A stretch of DNA of 64,000 nt from positions 369,000 to 432,999 of the forward strand of contig NZ_ML701735.1 of assembly GCF_008087345.1 (NCBI RefSeq). The letters run 5' to 3'. The notes beneath the pieces are model-generated. The model saw only the letters and a list, made by a program, of their open reading frames with translations. It searched no databases and had not been told where the DNA came from. Below, in pieces: positions 15,465-23,913 of this stretch (position 1 is the stretch's first letter; the number at the start of each line of letters is the position of its first letter). The DNA comes from Nocardioides caldifontis (GTDB taxonomy: Bacteria; Actinomycetota; Actinomycetes; Propionibacteriales; Nocardioidaceae). A program made the position numbers and the translations under genes.

Positions 15465-17356
15465 GAGCAAGCCTCCCTCAGGTGGTGCTCCAGCTCGCCC
15501 GCGAGCTCCTCGGTCGCGAAGGGCAGGCCACGGACGCTGGTCACCGACCTTGCGTCGATGAGGTGCTCCGCCCGGAGCAGTCGGGAGAGCTGGCCGAGGT
15601 TCATCTCGGGAACCACCACACGGTCGTAGCGGTGCAGCAGCTCCCCCAGTCCAGGTGGCAGCGGGTTCAGGTGACGCAGGTGGACGTGCGCGACGCGCCA
15701 CCCCTCCTCGCGCAGCCGCTGGCACGCGCCGCCGATCGGTCCGTACGTCGACCCCCAGCCCACGACCAGGACCGTGGCGTCGCCGGAAGGGTCGTCGACC
15801 TCCAGCGGTGGGAGGGAGGCCGCGATCCGCTCCACCTTCGCCTGTCGCGTCCTCACCATGAAGTCGTGGTTCGCCGGGTCGTAGGAGATGTCACCCGTGC
15901 GGTCGGCCTTCTCCAGACCGCCGATGCGGTGCTCGAGCCCTGGCGTGCCCGGCACGGCCCAGGGTCGGGCCAGTGTCCCGGGGTCGCGAAGGTAGGGGAG
16001 GAAGGAGACGCCGTCGTTGGGTCCGTCCGCGAAGGCCGGGTCGATCACGGGCAGGGCCTCCGTGGCCGGGAGGAGCCACGGCTCCGAGCCGTTGGCGAGG
16101 TAGCCGTCGGAGAGCAGCAGCACCGGCGTCCGGTAGGTGACTGCGATGCGTGCCGCCTCCAGCGCCGCGTCGAAGCAGTCGGCAGGTGATCTCGGTGCGA
16201 CCACCGGTACGGGCGCCTCGCCGTTCCGGCCGTGCAAGGCCTGCAGGAGGTCGGCCTGCTCGGTCTTTGTGGGGAGCCCTGTGGAAGGCCCGCCGCGCTG
16301 GACGTCCACCACCACGAGGGGCAGCTCGAGCATGACCGCCAGCCCTATGGTCTCGGCCTTCAGGGCGAGCCCGGGGCCGGAGGTCGTCGTCACGCCGAGC
16401 GCACCGCCGTACGACGCCCCGAGCGCCGCCCCGACAGCGGCGATCTCGTCCTCGGCCTGGACGGTCGTCACGCCCAGCGCCTTGTGCTTGCTGAGCTCGT
16501 GGAGGATGTCGGAGGCCGGCGTGATGGGGTACGCGCCGGCGAACACCGTCAGCCCGCTGCGGACGCCCGCCGCGACCAGCCCGTAGGACAGGGCCGTGTT
16601 GCCGGTGATCGTGCGGTAGGTGCCCGGAGGCGTCGCTGCGGGCTTCACCCGGTAGGTCACCGCGAAGGCCTCGGTGGTCTCGCCGTAGTTCCACCCCGCC
16701 CGCAGCGCGGCCACGTTCGCGTCGCGCAGCTCCGGCGTGCGCGCGAAGCGCTGCTTCACGAAGGCCACCGTGCCGTCGACGGGGCGCCCGTACATCCACG
16801 AGACGAGGCCGAGGGCGAACATGTTCTTCGTCCGGGCAGCGTCCTTGCGCGACAACCCGAACGGCCGTACCGCCTCGACGGTCAGGGCCGTCATGTCCAC
16901 CGCCTGGACGTCGAGGTGGCCCAACGTCCCGTCGTCGAGAGGATCGGTGGCGTAACCCGCCTTGGCCAGGCTGCGGCCGGTGAAGTCGTGGCTGTCGACG
17001 ATCACGGTGGCGCCCGGGCGGAGGTCGCCCACGTTCGCCCGCAACGCGGCGGGGTTCATCGCCACCAGCACGTCAGGGGAGTCGCCGGGGGTGCGGACCT
17101 GTCGGCCGGCGAAGTGGATCTGGAACGACGAGACGCCGGCGAGCGTGCCCTGCGGCGCCCGGATCTCCGCCGGGAAGTTCGGCAGTGTCGCCAGGTCGTT
17201 GCCCAGCCGTGCGGTCTCCTGCGTGAACCTTCCGCCGGTCAGCTGCATGCCGTCGCCGGAGTCGCCCGCGAACCGGACCACGACGTCGGCGACGTCGACG
17301 ACGGCAGTCCGTGCTGCTTCCCCCAGGTCCCCGTCGGTGCTCTCCGTCAGGGTCAT
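15461..17356 (-). CDS. korA: 2-oxoacid:ferredoxin oxidoreductase, fused gamma-alpha subunit
   Basis: A 631-residue subunit joining an N-terminal gamma domain (VVRFAGDSGDGMQLTGGRF, about residues 27-45) with the alpha pyrimidine-binding domain (YPITPASDILHELSKHK, then TTSGPGLALKAE) and a C-terminal transketolase-like domain (VLVVGWGSTYGP, PEMNLGQLSRLLRAE). This fusion is the actinobacterial KorA architecture. It partners korB, with which it overlaps by 4 bp, and lies 30 bp downstream of the ferredoxin gene. The low-potential electrons would go to that ferredoxin and perhaps to the AprA-like flavoprotein. Substrate preference (2-oxoglutarate or pyruvate) cannot be fixed from sequence alone. Confidence 0.9.
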   Translation of the reverse strand: MTLTESTDGDLGEAARTAVVDVADVVVRFAGDSGDGMQLTGGRFTQETARLGNDLATLPNFPAEIRAPQGTLAGVSSFQIHFAGRQVRTPGDSPDVLVAMNPAALRANVGDLRPGATVIVDSHDFTGRSLAKAGYATDPLDDGTLGHLDVQAVDMTALTVEAVRPFGLSRKDAARTKNMFALGLVSWMYGRPVDGTVAFVKQRFARTPELRDANVAALRAGWNYGETTEAFAVTYRVKPAATPPGTYRTITGNTALSYGLVAAGVRSGLTVFAGAYPITPASDILHELSKHKALGVTTVQAEDEIAAVGAALGASYGGALGVTTTSGPGLALKAETIGLAVMLELPLVVVDVQRGGPSTGLPTKTEQADLLQALHGRNGEAPVPVVAPRSPADCFDAALEAARIAVTYRTPVLLLSDGYLANGSEPWLLPATEALPVIDPAFADGPNDGVSFLPYLRDPGTLARPWAVPGTPGLEHRIGGLEKADRTGDISYDPANHDFMVRTRQAKVERIAASLPPLEVDDPSGDATVLVVGWGSTYGPIGGACQRLREEGWRVAHVHLRHLNPLPPGLGELLHRYDRVVVPEMNLGQLSRLLRAEHLIDARSVTSVRGLPFATEELAGELEHHLREACS

Positions 17357-17386
17357 GGCCGCCTCACCTCCTGAGCGTCGCTGCCC

Positions 17387-17686
17387 TCACTCGGGATCCC
17401 GCCCGAGCAGCGACGTCACCGGCGTCGTCGGGGCGAGCATGTTCTCGGGGAACACCACCGTGATGGCGTCCGCCGGGCAGGCCTGCTCGCAGAGCCCGCA
17501 GTACCAGCACTCGTCGGGGTACGCGATGACCGGGAGGCTCTTGGAGCGCGGCTCCTTGTGGATCACGTCGCCCGGGCAGACGTAGTCGCAGATCATGCAC
17601 CTGACGCACGTCTCGGGGTCGACGTCGATGGGATTGTGCGGGGCCGGCGCCGCGGCAGCGCCTGCGGCAGCAGTGTCGGTCGTCAT
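17387..17686 (-). CDS. 2[4Fe-4S] ferredoxin, AprB-like
   Basis: A 99-residue ferredoxin with two full cluster motifs: CVRCMICDYVCP (C27, C30, C33, C37) and CWYCGLCEQACP (C60, C63, C66, C70). An alanine/proline-rich 20-residue N-terminus precedes them. ATG 17686 overlaps the stop of the AprA-like gene (TGATG); an in-frame TTG precedes it directly. The fusion of position and type recalls AprB, the electron-carrying partner of adenylylsulfate reductase, though AprB has an extra C-terminal tail that is short here. It could equally be the ferredoxin of korAB, which follows by 30 bp. It probably wires the two enzymes together. Confidence 0.8.
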   Translation of the reverse strand: MTTDTAAAGAAAAPAPHNPIDVDPETCVRCMICDYVCPGDVIHKEPRSKSLPVIAYPDECWYCGLCEQACPADAITVVFPENMLAPTTPVTSLLGRDPE

Positions 17687-19422
17687 CAAGCCTGCCCTCC
17701 TACGGCGACTTCGGGTTCTCTCTCGGTCATCGACTCCAGCGCGAGCTCGCCCTGGGCGCTCTGCCTCAGGACGATCGCCCTCTTCCAGTGCAGGTCGTCG
17801 GTCTCGGGGTGGTCCAGCCGTCGGTGCGCAGCGCCGGAGCGGCTCTCCGTGCGGTGCAGCGCCGCTTCGGTCATCAGCTCGGCGGCGAGCCGGATGCTCT
17901 TGGACTCCAGGGTCCTCATCAGCTCGTGGAAACCGGTCGCGTCGAGCTCCCCCTCCTCGGCGGCGAGCGCCCTGAGCCGTTCCCGGGCGTGGCGCAAGCC
18001 CTTCTCGGTGCGCCGCATCCCGACGAAGTCGGTCACCAGGGCCCGGACGTCGTCCTCGAAGTCGGACCAGCGACGGCCGCTGTTCGACAGCAGCGGCTCC
18101 TCCATGCGGGCCAGCGCCGTGTCCAGGGAACCGGGGTCGAGGGCAGCGTCCTCGTCCTCCGCCGCGCCGAGGGACTCGACGGCTCCGCGGCCCGCGATGG
18201 CGCCCATCGCGGCGGCGACGGAGATGCCGCCACTCACCATGGAGCAGTCACCGGCGCTGTAGAGCCCAGTGAGGTTCGTCTGCCCGGAGGTGTCGACCAC
18301 CAACCCGCTGCCACGGAAGTAGGAACCTCCGCGGCGGATCGACATCTCCGAGATCCCGAAGGGCAACAGCTCCTTGCGGATGTCCAGGTTCCGCTGGGCG
18401 AAGTAGCCGGGCAAGGTGTACCGGTCGACACCGAGCGTCCGGACGAAGTCGTCCAGCTGCTCCTCGGGGAGGTGGCGGATGTCGATGTAGAGCGGCTCGT
18501 TGCCGGCGAGCACCTCCTCGATCACCGCGTTGACCAGGATCGTGCGCCGCGCCTTCTCGCCCTTCGGGTCGTACTTGAACATGAACCGCTCACCGTGACG
18601 GTTGAGGAAGTACGCTCCCTGGCCGGCGTAGGAGTTGGTGCCCTGCACCGAGAAGCCGAGGGGCGTCAGCGTGGCCTCGACGAGCTCCATGTTGGTGAGC
18701 CGCACGCCGTGCCGGAAGGCCATCGCGTGGCCGTCCCCGGTGTTGTAGGGGAAGTGCCAGCTGTCGAACGGCATCCCACTGATGTTGCGCGAGATCCGGT
18801 TGATGTCTCCGGTGCACACCACCACCGAGCGAGCACGGATCACGTAGCGCTCACCGGTGCGGCAGTTGAAGCCCACGGCGCCGACGACGCGCTCACCGGC
18901 CGCGTCGGTGACCAGGTCGGTGATCATCGTGCGGGGCAGGAACTTGGCGCCGTGGCCGACGGTGTAGCGCCCCAGCTTGTACTTGAACCTGCTGCCGTCG
19001 AAGTTGAGGTGGTACTCCCCCGGGAGCCCGAACGCACGGGTCCGGAAGTACTCACCGGTCGTCGGGTCGGTGAAGTCGATGCCGATGTCGCAGAGCCTCT
19101 GGAAGACCCGGGGAAGCTCGTGGACCGCGCGCTCGGCGACGTCCAGGTCGCTGAGCCCGTCGGTCAGACCGGGGACGAACTTCATCAGGTGCTCGGGGCT
19201 GTCCCACTCCGCCTCGGTGTTCAGCGGCGTCATGAACTGGTCGACGCCACCAGCCACGCTGCCCGCGCGCTCGAGGAACTTCGCCTTGTCGGCGACCAGC
19301 ACGGCGGCCCCTTCGTCGCGGGCCTGGATGGCGGCCAGGCAACCGGCGACTCCGCCCCCCACGACGAGGACGTCGGTGGCGAGCCACTTCGGCTCACTGC
19401 TCGGCCATGGGGTCGGTGACAT
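17686..19422 (-). CDS. FAD-dependent oxidoreductase, AprA / fumarate-reductase flavoprotein family
   Basis: A 578-residue flavoprotein with an N-terminal dinucleotide motif VVGGGVAG (20-27), a capping domain, the segment NTGDGHAMAFRHGVRL, GERFMFKYDPKG and a C-terminal GDCSMVSGGISVAAAMG FAD site. The order and the AGSVAGGVDQF segment look closer to adenylylsulfate reductase alpha (AprA) than to succinate dehydrogenase. ATG 19422 follows GGAGG; an in-frame TTG at 19443 lies inside an operator. The AprB-like ferredoxin comes next. True AprAB would turn sulfite plus AMP into APS, but no sulfate adenylyltransferase is visible in the window, so another two-electron redox reaction is equally possible. 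Two LacI boxes precede it. Confidence 0.7.
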   Translation of the reverse strand: MSPTPWPSSEPKWLATDVLVVGGGVAGCLAAIQARDEGAAVLVADKAKFLERAGSVAGGVDQFMTPLNTEAEWDSPEHLMKFVPGLTDGLSDLDVAERAVHELPRVFQRLCDIGIDFTDPTTGEYFRTRAFGLPGEYHLNFDGSRFKYKLGRYTVGHGAKFLPRTMITDLVTDAAGERVVGAVGFNCRTGERYVIRARSVVVCTGDINRISRNISGMPFDSWHFPYNTGDGHAMAFRHGVRLTNMELVEATLTPLGFSVQGTNSYAGQGAYFLNRHGERFMFKYDPKGEKARRTILVNAVIEEVLAGNEPLYIDIRHLPEEQLDDFVRTLGVDRYTLPGYFAQRNLDIRKELLPFGISEMSIRRGGSYFRGSGLVVDTSGQTNLTGLYSAGDCSMVSGGISVAAAMGAIAGRGAVESLGAAEDEDAALDPGSLDTALARMEEPLLSNSGRRWSDFEDDVRALVTDFVGMRRTEKGLRHARERLRALAAEEGELDATGFHELMRTLESKSIRLAAELMTEAALHRTESRSGAAHRRLDHPETDDLHWKRAIVLRQSAQGELALESMTEREPEVAVGGQA

Positions 19423-19438
19423 CGAGTCCTCCGTCGCT

Positions 19439-19452
19439 GGCAAACGTTTGGC
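19439..19452. promoter_or_regulatory. LacI-type operator 6
   Basis: GGCAAACGTTTGGC lies 16 bp before the AprA-like start. Its core CAAACGTTTG is a perfect palindrome, among the strongest boxes in the island. Operator 7 lies 69 bp further upstream. Confidence 0.8.
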
Positions 19453-19507
19453 AGGCCACTACAGTAGGAAGCCCGAGCCACGGTGTCAACGGATGGCCGG
19501 GGCTCTC

Positions 19508-19521
19508 CGCAAACGCTTGGC
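19508..19521. promoter_or_regulatory. LacI-type operator 7
   Basis: CGCAAACGCTTGGC is the second box upstream of the AprA-like / ferredoxin / korAB operon, 69 bp (centre to centre) from operator 6. The spacing would permit repression by a looped tetramer or binding of two dimers. Confidence 0.7.
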
Positions 19522-19555
19522 GCGAGACGCGTCAGGGGCCGCCGGCGCCCGACGG

Positions 19556-20629
19556 CTACACCTGCCTGGTCGAGGCCCGCACCTGCAGGGACGTCGGGAG
19601 GAGCACGCTCGCCGGTGAGGTGTCCGCAGTGTCGAGCATGTTGAGCAGGAGCCGCGCGGTCTCGCGCCCGATCTGGTACTTCGGGACGTGGATGCTCGTG
19701 AGCGGCGGGTCGAACTCGTCGCACCAGCGCGAGCCGTTGTACCCCACCACGGAGACGTCGTCCGGCACGTGCAGGCCGTGCGCGCGGAGCCCGCGGTAGC
19801 AGCCGAGAGCGATCATGTCGCTCGCGGCGACGATGGCGGTGAAGGGTCGCCCGCGACCGACCAGCTCCTTGGTGGCCTCGGCACCCGCGTCCTTGGTGAA
19901 CCAGGGAGCGAAGACGATGAGCTCCTCGTCGACCTCCAGCCCGAGGGCGTGCATCCAGGCCCGGAAGTAGTGGTACCGGTTGAAACCGGTGGAGGCGGAC
20001 AGCGCCGCGCCAACGAAGGCGATCCGCTGGTGGCCGAGGTCGGCGAGGTGGCGGACCGCGAGGCCGACACCCTGGTGGTCGTCCCCTGCGACCATCGACA
20101 TCGGCGCCTCGTCGGTGGTGCGGTTGACCAGCACCACCGGCACACCGCCATCCACGAGGTTCTGCAGCAGGGGGTAGGACCGGAGCGCCGTCGCGAGCAC
20201 TAGCCCGTCGACTCGGCGCTGGAGGAAGACGTCGAGCAGGTTCTCCTCACGACCGAGGTCCTGGTCGGTGTTGCCCAGGATCATCGCGTAGCCGCGGTCC
20301 CGGAGACCGTCCTCGATGCCGCGCACGATAGGGGGGAACAGCGGGTTGCCGAGGTCGGGCACCAGCATCCCGATCGTCATGGAGCGCTGCACCTTCAGCC
20401 CCCTGGCGAACGGGTTCGCGCGGTAGCCCAGCGCCTCGGCTGTCGCGAGGACCCGCTTCACCGTCTCCGGCTTCACCCGGTCGCGGGTCTCCGGGCGCAG
20501 GGCCCGCGAGACCGTGGAGATGTCGAGCTGCGCAGCGCTCGCAACCTCTCGCAGCGTCGGTGGGCGGGAGCGGTTCCTGCCCCCGCCGGCCGGCTGCCCC
20601 ACCGCACGGGACTCAGGAGAGCTACCCAT
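19556..20629 (-). CDS. LacI-family transcriptional repressor 2
   Basis: A 357-residue LacI/GalR regulator with a roughly 22-residue unstructured N-terminus, then helix-turn-helix TLREVASAAQLDISTVSRAL, hinge NPFARGLKVQRSMTIGMLVPD and the sensor domain (NPLFPPIVRGIEDGL; SVVGYNGSRWCDEFDPP). ATG 20629 follows AGGAGGT by 4 nt. The recognition region (DISTVSRAL) differs from LacI-1 (HAATASRAL), so the two may prefer different box variants, while the rest is clearly paralogous. A LacI box lies between it and MFS-3, implying autoregulation. It lies upstream of the aprA-like / kor operon in the same direction, but that operon has its own operators. Confidence 0.9.
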   Translation of the reverse strand: MGSSPESRAVGQPAGGGRNRSRPPTLREVASAAQLDISTVSRALRPETRDRVKPETVKRVLATAEALGYRANPFARGLKVQRSMTIGMLVPDLGNPLFPPIVRGIEDGLRDRGYAMILGNTDQDLGREENLLDVFLQRRVDGLVLATALRSYPLLQNLVDGGVPVVLVNRTTDEAPMSMVAGDDHQGVGLAVRHLADLGHQRIAFVGAALSASTGFNRYHYFRAWMHALGLEVDEELIVFAPWFTKDAGAEATKELVGRGRPFTAIVAASDMIALGCYRGLRAHGLHVPDDVSVVGYNGSRWCDEFDPPLTSIHVPKYQIGRETARLLLNMLDTADTSPASVLLPTSLQVRASTRQV

Positions 20630-20781
20630 GGTCACCTCCTGCGGTCGGTTCGAGGAGTCTAGGGCAGCCGCGAGGCAGCCCGGCTCACGCCGTGCGCTCG
20701 GCCACGGTGCGCCGGCGTCCGTACGCCGCGGCCCGGATCGTGCCGGCTCGAAGCACATCGTGCACCTCGTGGCGGTCGGAA

Positions 20782-20795
20782 TACAAACGTATGGA
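20782..20795. promoter_or_regulatory. LacI-type operator 8
   Basis: TACAAACGTATGGA lies in the 205-bp gap upstream of LacI-2. It is the weakest of the ten on its right arm. If functional it would autoregulate the repressor. Confidence 0.5.
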
Positions 20796-20834
20796 TGGCT
20801 CGGGCGCGGCGCTGGGGTCGGCCGCAGCCCCTTC

Positions 20835-22001
20835 TCACTCCGGGTCCGGCTCCTGGTCCATGGGGACGCCGCGCGTCGCGAGGGCAGCACCGAGCAAGCC
20901 CCCGGCGGTGGCGACCAGGACCCCCGCGGCACCGAGCCCGCCGGCCGCGAGGCCGAGCGCTCCCGGGATCACGGTCTGGCCGAGCCGGTTCCCCACCAGC
21001 CGCAGCGAGACGACGCGGCCCCGTAGCCCGGGCGGCGAGATCTCCGCGAGCCAGGCCAGCATCACCGGCTGGCACACCCCCAGTCCGAACCCCATGACGA
21101 CCACGGCGACGAAGCGCGCCCACAGCGGCGCGGGGAGCGCCACCACCGCGGTCGCGACGCCGGAGACGGCGATGGAGGTGGTGAGGAGCAACCGGCGCCC
21201 CAGGGCGGCGGTGAGGACACCGGTCAGCACCCGGGAGGACATGGTCGCCAGCGCCCTCGCGGTCAGCAGCGCACTGACGACGCCCACCGCCAGCCCCTCC
21301 TCGGCCCCCAGCAGGGGCAGGTACACCAGCGTCACGTCCATGGCCGCGAGCACCAGGCTGCTCACCAGCAGGCCGCGCAGCAGAGCCGGCGTCCTCAGCA
21401 CGGCACTGAGCCCACCGGTCTCGGTGCGCGCGAGGCCGCTCCGACGGCCGGCGGGGCGGACGAGGACGCTCACGAGCACGAGCACCACCGCGAGGACGCC
21501 CGCACCGCGGAACGCGTCCTCGGTGTCGGGCACCGCTGCCGACGCGCCGTACAGGGTGAGCAGACCGGCGCCGGCCGCCTGGCCTACCGAGCCCGCGAAC
21601 GTGTAGTAGCCGAAGGCGCTGTCGAAGCGTCCGGGACGAGCCAGCTCCGCGACCAGCGACTGCTGTCCGACCGCACACAGGAGGTGGCCGGTGCCGAGCA
21701 CGACCATGGCCGACACCAGCACGGCGAAGCTGTCGGCGCGCACCACGAGCACCCCCGCGGTCGCCGCGACCAGCACCGCCCCGGCGACCATGACCCGGCT
21801 CTCGCCGTACCTGTCAGCCAGGCCGCCGGCGGGCAGCGCCAGCACCAACGGCACCAGCGCGAAGGCCGCCGCGAGGAAGCCCAGCAACGCGGCACCGACG
21901 TCGAGCCCGACCGCCCCGTAGGAGGCGGTCACGCGGAGCAGGAACGTCACGGTCTGGAACAGCACTGTCTGCAGGCAGAGCACCGCAAGACCCCGGCTCA
22001 T
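20835..22001 (-). CDS. MFS transporter 3
   Basis: A 388-residue major-facilitator carrier with about 12 hydrophobic segments and GGLADRYGESRVMV between helices 2 and 3. ATG 22001 lies 7 nt after AGGAGG. It is divergent from the D-2-hydroxyacid dehydrogenase operon, with a LacI box in the 146-bp gap, and ends 205 bp upstream of LacI-2. The sequence does not show what it transports; its place suggests a metabolite of the dehydrogenase / creatininase / Gfo-Idh branch. Confidence 0.85.
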   Translation of the reverse strand: MSRGLAVLCLQTVLFQTVTFLLRVTASYGAVGLDVGAALLGFLAAAFALVPLVLALPAGGLADRYGESRVMVAGAVLVAATAGVLVVRADSFAVLVSAMVVLGTGHLLCAVGQQSLVAELARPGRFDSAFGYYTFAGSVGQAAGAGLLTLYGASAAVPDTEDAFRGAGVLAVVLVLVSVLVRPAGRRSGLARTETGGLSAVLRTPALLRGLLVSSLVLAAMDVTLVYLPLLGAEEGLAVGVVSALLTARALATMSSRVLTGVLTAALGRRLLLTTSIAVSGVATAVVALPAPLWARFVAVVVMGFGLGVCQPVMLAWLAEISPPGLRGRVVSLRLVGNRLGQTVIPGALGLAAGGLGAAGVLVATAGGLLGAALATRGVPMDQEPDPE

Positions 22002-22092
22002 CGGCCCGCCTCCTGCCGCTCGTCCCTGCGCCCAGTGTGCTCCACCGCGCGCCCGCGCCCGTCATGGTCGCGCCGCTGTGCAGGGTTGACCA

Positions 22093-22106
22093 TGCAAACG
22101 ATTGGC
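22093..22106. promoter_or_regulatory. LacI-type operator 9
   Basis: TGCAAACGATTGGC lies 41 bp before the D-2-hydroxyacid dehydrogenase start and in the divergent region shared with MFS-3. It is a strong match with a full TGCAAACG left arm. Confidence 0.8.
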
Positions 22107-22147
22107 AGTACGTTGCCGACGTCACACCGACCCCTGGGAGGACACAC

Positions 22148-23134
22148 GTGAGCGCTCCCCTCGTCGCGATCCTGGGCACCCGCTACCGGGACTTCGCCGT
22201 GGAGAAGCAGGTGCTCGACCCGCTGGGGGCGCAGCTCGTCAGCGGCCCGGGTGACGGCCCGGGAGCCATCCTCGAGGTCGCTGCCGAGGCAGACGTGGTC
22301 CTCGCCGGATCCGCGCCGAAGTTCACCGCGGAGGTGTTGAGCGGCCTGCGGTGTCGCGGCATCGTCCGGTACGGCGTCGGCACCGACTCCATCGACCTGG
22401 ATGCGGCCCGGGAGCAGGGTGTCGCCGTCGCTCGCGTGTCGGACTACGGGACCGAGGCCGTCGCCTTCCACGCCGTGACCACCGCGACCGCGCTGGTCCG
22501 TCGCCTCCCCGAGGCTGACCGGGCAGTGCGCGCCGGCGGCTGGGGGTTCGCCGACCTGCGCCCCCTGCACCTGCCGAGCAGCCTCGTCGCCGGCGTGGTC
22601 GGGTTCGGCCGCATCGGTCGACAGGCCGCCCACTACTTCTCGGGGCTCGGCTTCACCGTCCTCGCGCACGACGAGTACGTCGACGTCGCAGCCGCCGACG
22701 CCCGGGTCCGGTCGGTCGGGCTCGACGAGCTGCTGGAGTCCTGCGACGTCGTGAGCCTCCACGCCCCGGGCACGCATGACGGCACCCCGCTCCTCGACGC
22801 GACCCGCCTCGCGCGGATGCGGCCGGGGAGCGTCCTGGTCAACACAGCTCGCGGATCGCTGGTGGACCTCGACGCTCTCGTGCGGGGACTGCGGGAGGGG
22901 CGTCCCGCCCGCGCGGCGCTCGACGTCTATCCCCACGAGCCCGTCGACGTCAGTGGCTTCGTCGAGGTGCAGGACCAGCTCCTGCTCACCCCGCACATGG
23001 CCTGGTACACCGAGGAGTCCGAGCGCGACATGCGTGAGAAGGCGGCTGACGAAGCCGCCCGGCTCCTGTCCGGAGAGCCACTGCGGGACCCCGTGGTGAC
23101 CGTCCCGACCCGAGTGGAGGATCGAACGACGTGA
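22148..23134 (+). CDS. D-isomer-specific 2-hydroxyacid dehydrogenase
   Basis: A 328-residue NAD(P)-dependent dehydrogenase. It shows the Rossmann motif GFGRIG, the catalytic Arg in NTARGSLVD, Asp/Glu in ALDVYPHEP and a His in LLTPHMAWYT. GTG 22148 lies 6 nt after GGGAGG; a long upstream open frame is not used. The family includes phosphoglycerate dehydrogenase and SlcC, the (S)-sulfolactate dehydrogenase that, with a second dehydrogenase, converts the S-isomer to sulfopyruvate ahead of suyAB. A SlcC-like role is therefore plausible but unproven. It starts an operon with creatininase-like and Gfo/Idh genes (4-bp overlaps) under operator 9. Confidence 0.85.
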   Translation: MSAPLVAILGTRYRDFAVEKQVLDPLGAQLVSGPGDGPGAILEVAAEADVVLAGSAPKFTAEVLSGLRCRGIVRYGVGTDSIDLDAAREQGVAVARVSDYGTEAVAFHAVTTATALVRRLPEADRAVRAGGWGFADLRPLHLPSSLVAGVVGFGRIGRQAAHYFSGLGFTVLAHDEYVDVAAADARVRSVGLDELLESCDVVSLHAPGTHDGTPLLDATRLARMRPGSVLVNTARGSLVDLDALVRGLREGRPARAALDVYPHEPVDVSGFVEVQDQLLLTPHMAWYTEESERDMREKAADEAARLLSGEPLRDPVVTVPTRVEDRTT

Positions 23135-23913
23135 CGAACGACCTGGCCAGGATGACCAGCCCGGAGGCGCGAGCGGCGATCGAGCGTTCGGGCATCGTCG
23201 TCCTTCCCATCGGGAGCATCGAGCAGCACGGCCCGCACCTGCCCAACGGCACCGACACCATGGCCGCGGAGCTGGTGGCGAAGGAGGTCGCCGACCGGCT
23301 CGGAGCCGTCTACGCGCCGTTCTGCCCATACGGCGTCACGCCGATCCACGCGGGCCACCCGGGCTCGGTGACGCTGCGCCGGTCGACGTTCGAGGCCCTG
23401 CTCGAGGACGTCTGCACCGAGCTCATCTCGGGCGGCGCGGGGACGGTGATCCTCGTGAACTGGCACGAGGGGAACATCGCCTCGATGAACGCGGTCGCGA
23501 CCGACCTGCAGGACCGGCACGACGTCACGTTCATCGCGGCCCAGGCCTGCTACACCGCTCAACGGCTCTACCGTCCCGAGGGAGGGGAGCTCACCCACGG
23601 GGGCGGCATCGAGACGCTGGCGATCCTCGCCTACGACGAGTCCTTGGTGAAGACCGAGGTCGTCGGCGAGCCGACCCGCCCGGCCGGGGCCCTGGAGATG
23701 GACGAGATGCGCAGGTCCCCGGAGGTCTACGGGTTCATCACCGACGTCACCGAGCTCGCGGACGACGGGTGGTACGGCAACCCCCACTGGGCCACCGTCG
23801 AACGGTCCAAGGATTTCACCGATGTGGTGGCCACCGGCGTCCTCGCCGGCATCGACGTGGTGATGAACGCGCGCCGCACCCGCGCGACCAACGAATCGAA
23901 GGAGACAGCATGA
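23131..23913 (+). CDS. creatininase-family metal-dependent amidohydrolase
   Basis: A 260-residue creatininase/MftE-family protein. Visible metal-site motifs are PIGSIEQHGPHLPNGTD near residues 27-43 (Glu, His, Asp) and VNWHEGN (His); the later HGGGIET replaces the usual HAGE-type motif. GTG 23131 overlaps the upstream stop by 4 bp. Family members hydrolyse cyclic amides such as creatinine and formamide-type bonds, or process redox-cofactor peptides. In this operon it lies between two dehydrogenases, so it may open a cyclic amide or lactone in the same degradation route. The substrate is unknown. Confidence 0.8.
   Translation: MTNDLARMTSPEARAAIERSGIVVLPIGSIEQHGPHLPNGTDTMAAELVAKEVADRLGAVYAPFCPYGVTPIHAGHPGSVTLRRSTFEALLEDVCTELISGGAGTVILVNWHEGNIASMNAVATDLQDRHDVTFIAAQACYTAQRLYRPEGGELTHGGGIETLAILAYDESLVKTEVVGEPTRPAGALEMDEMRRSPEVYGFITDVTELADDGWYGNPHWATVERSKDFTDVVATGVLAGIDVVMNARRTRATNESKETA

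Noticed and set aside
17686..19422. AprA-like protein as succinate dehydrogenase flavoprotein
   Set aside because: No SdhB/SdhC/SdhD partners, a different ferredoxin partner and AprA-like segments; yet true APS reductase activity is not claimed.
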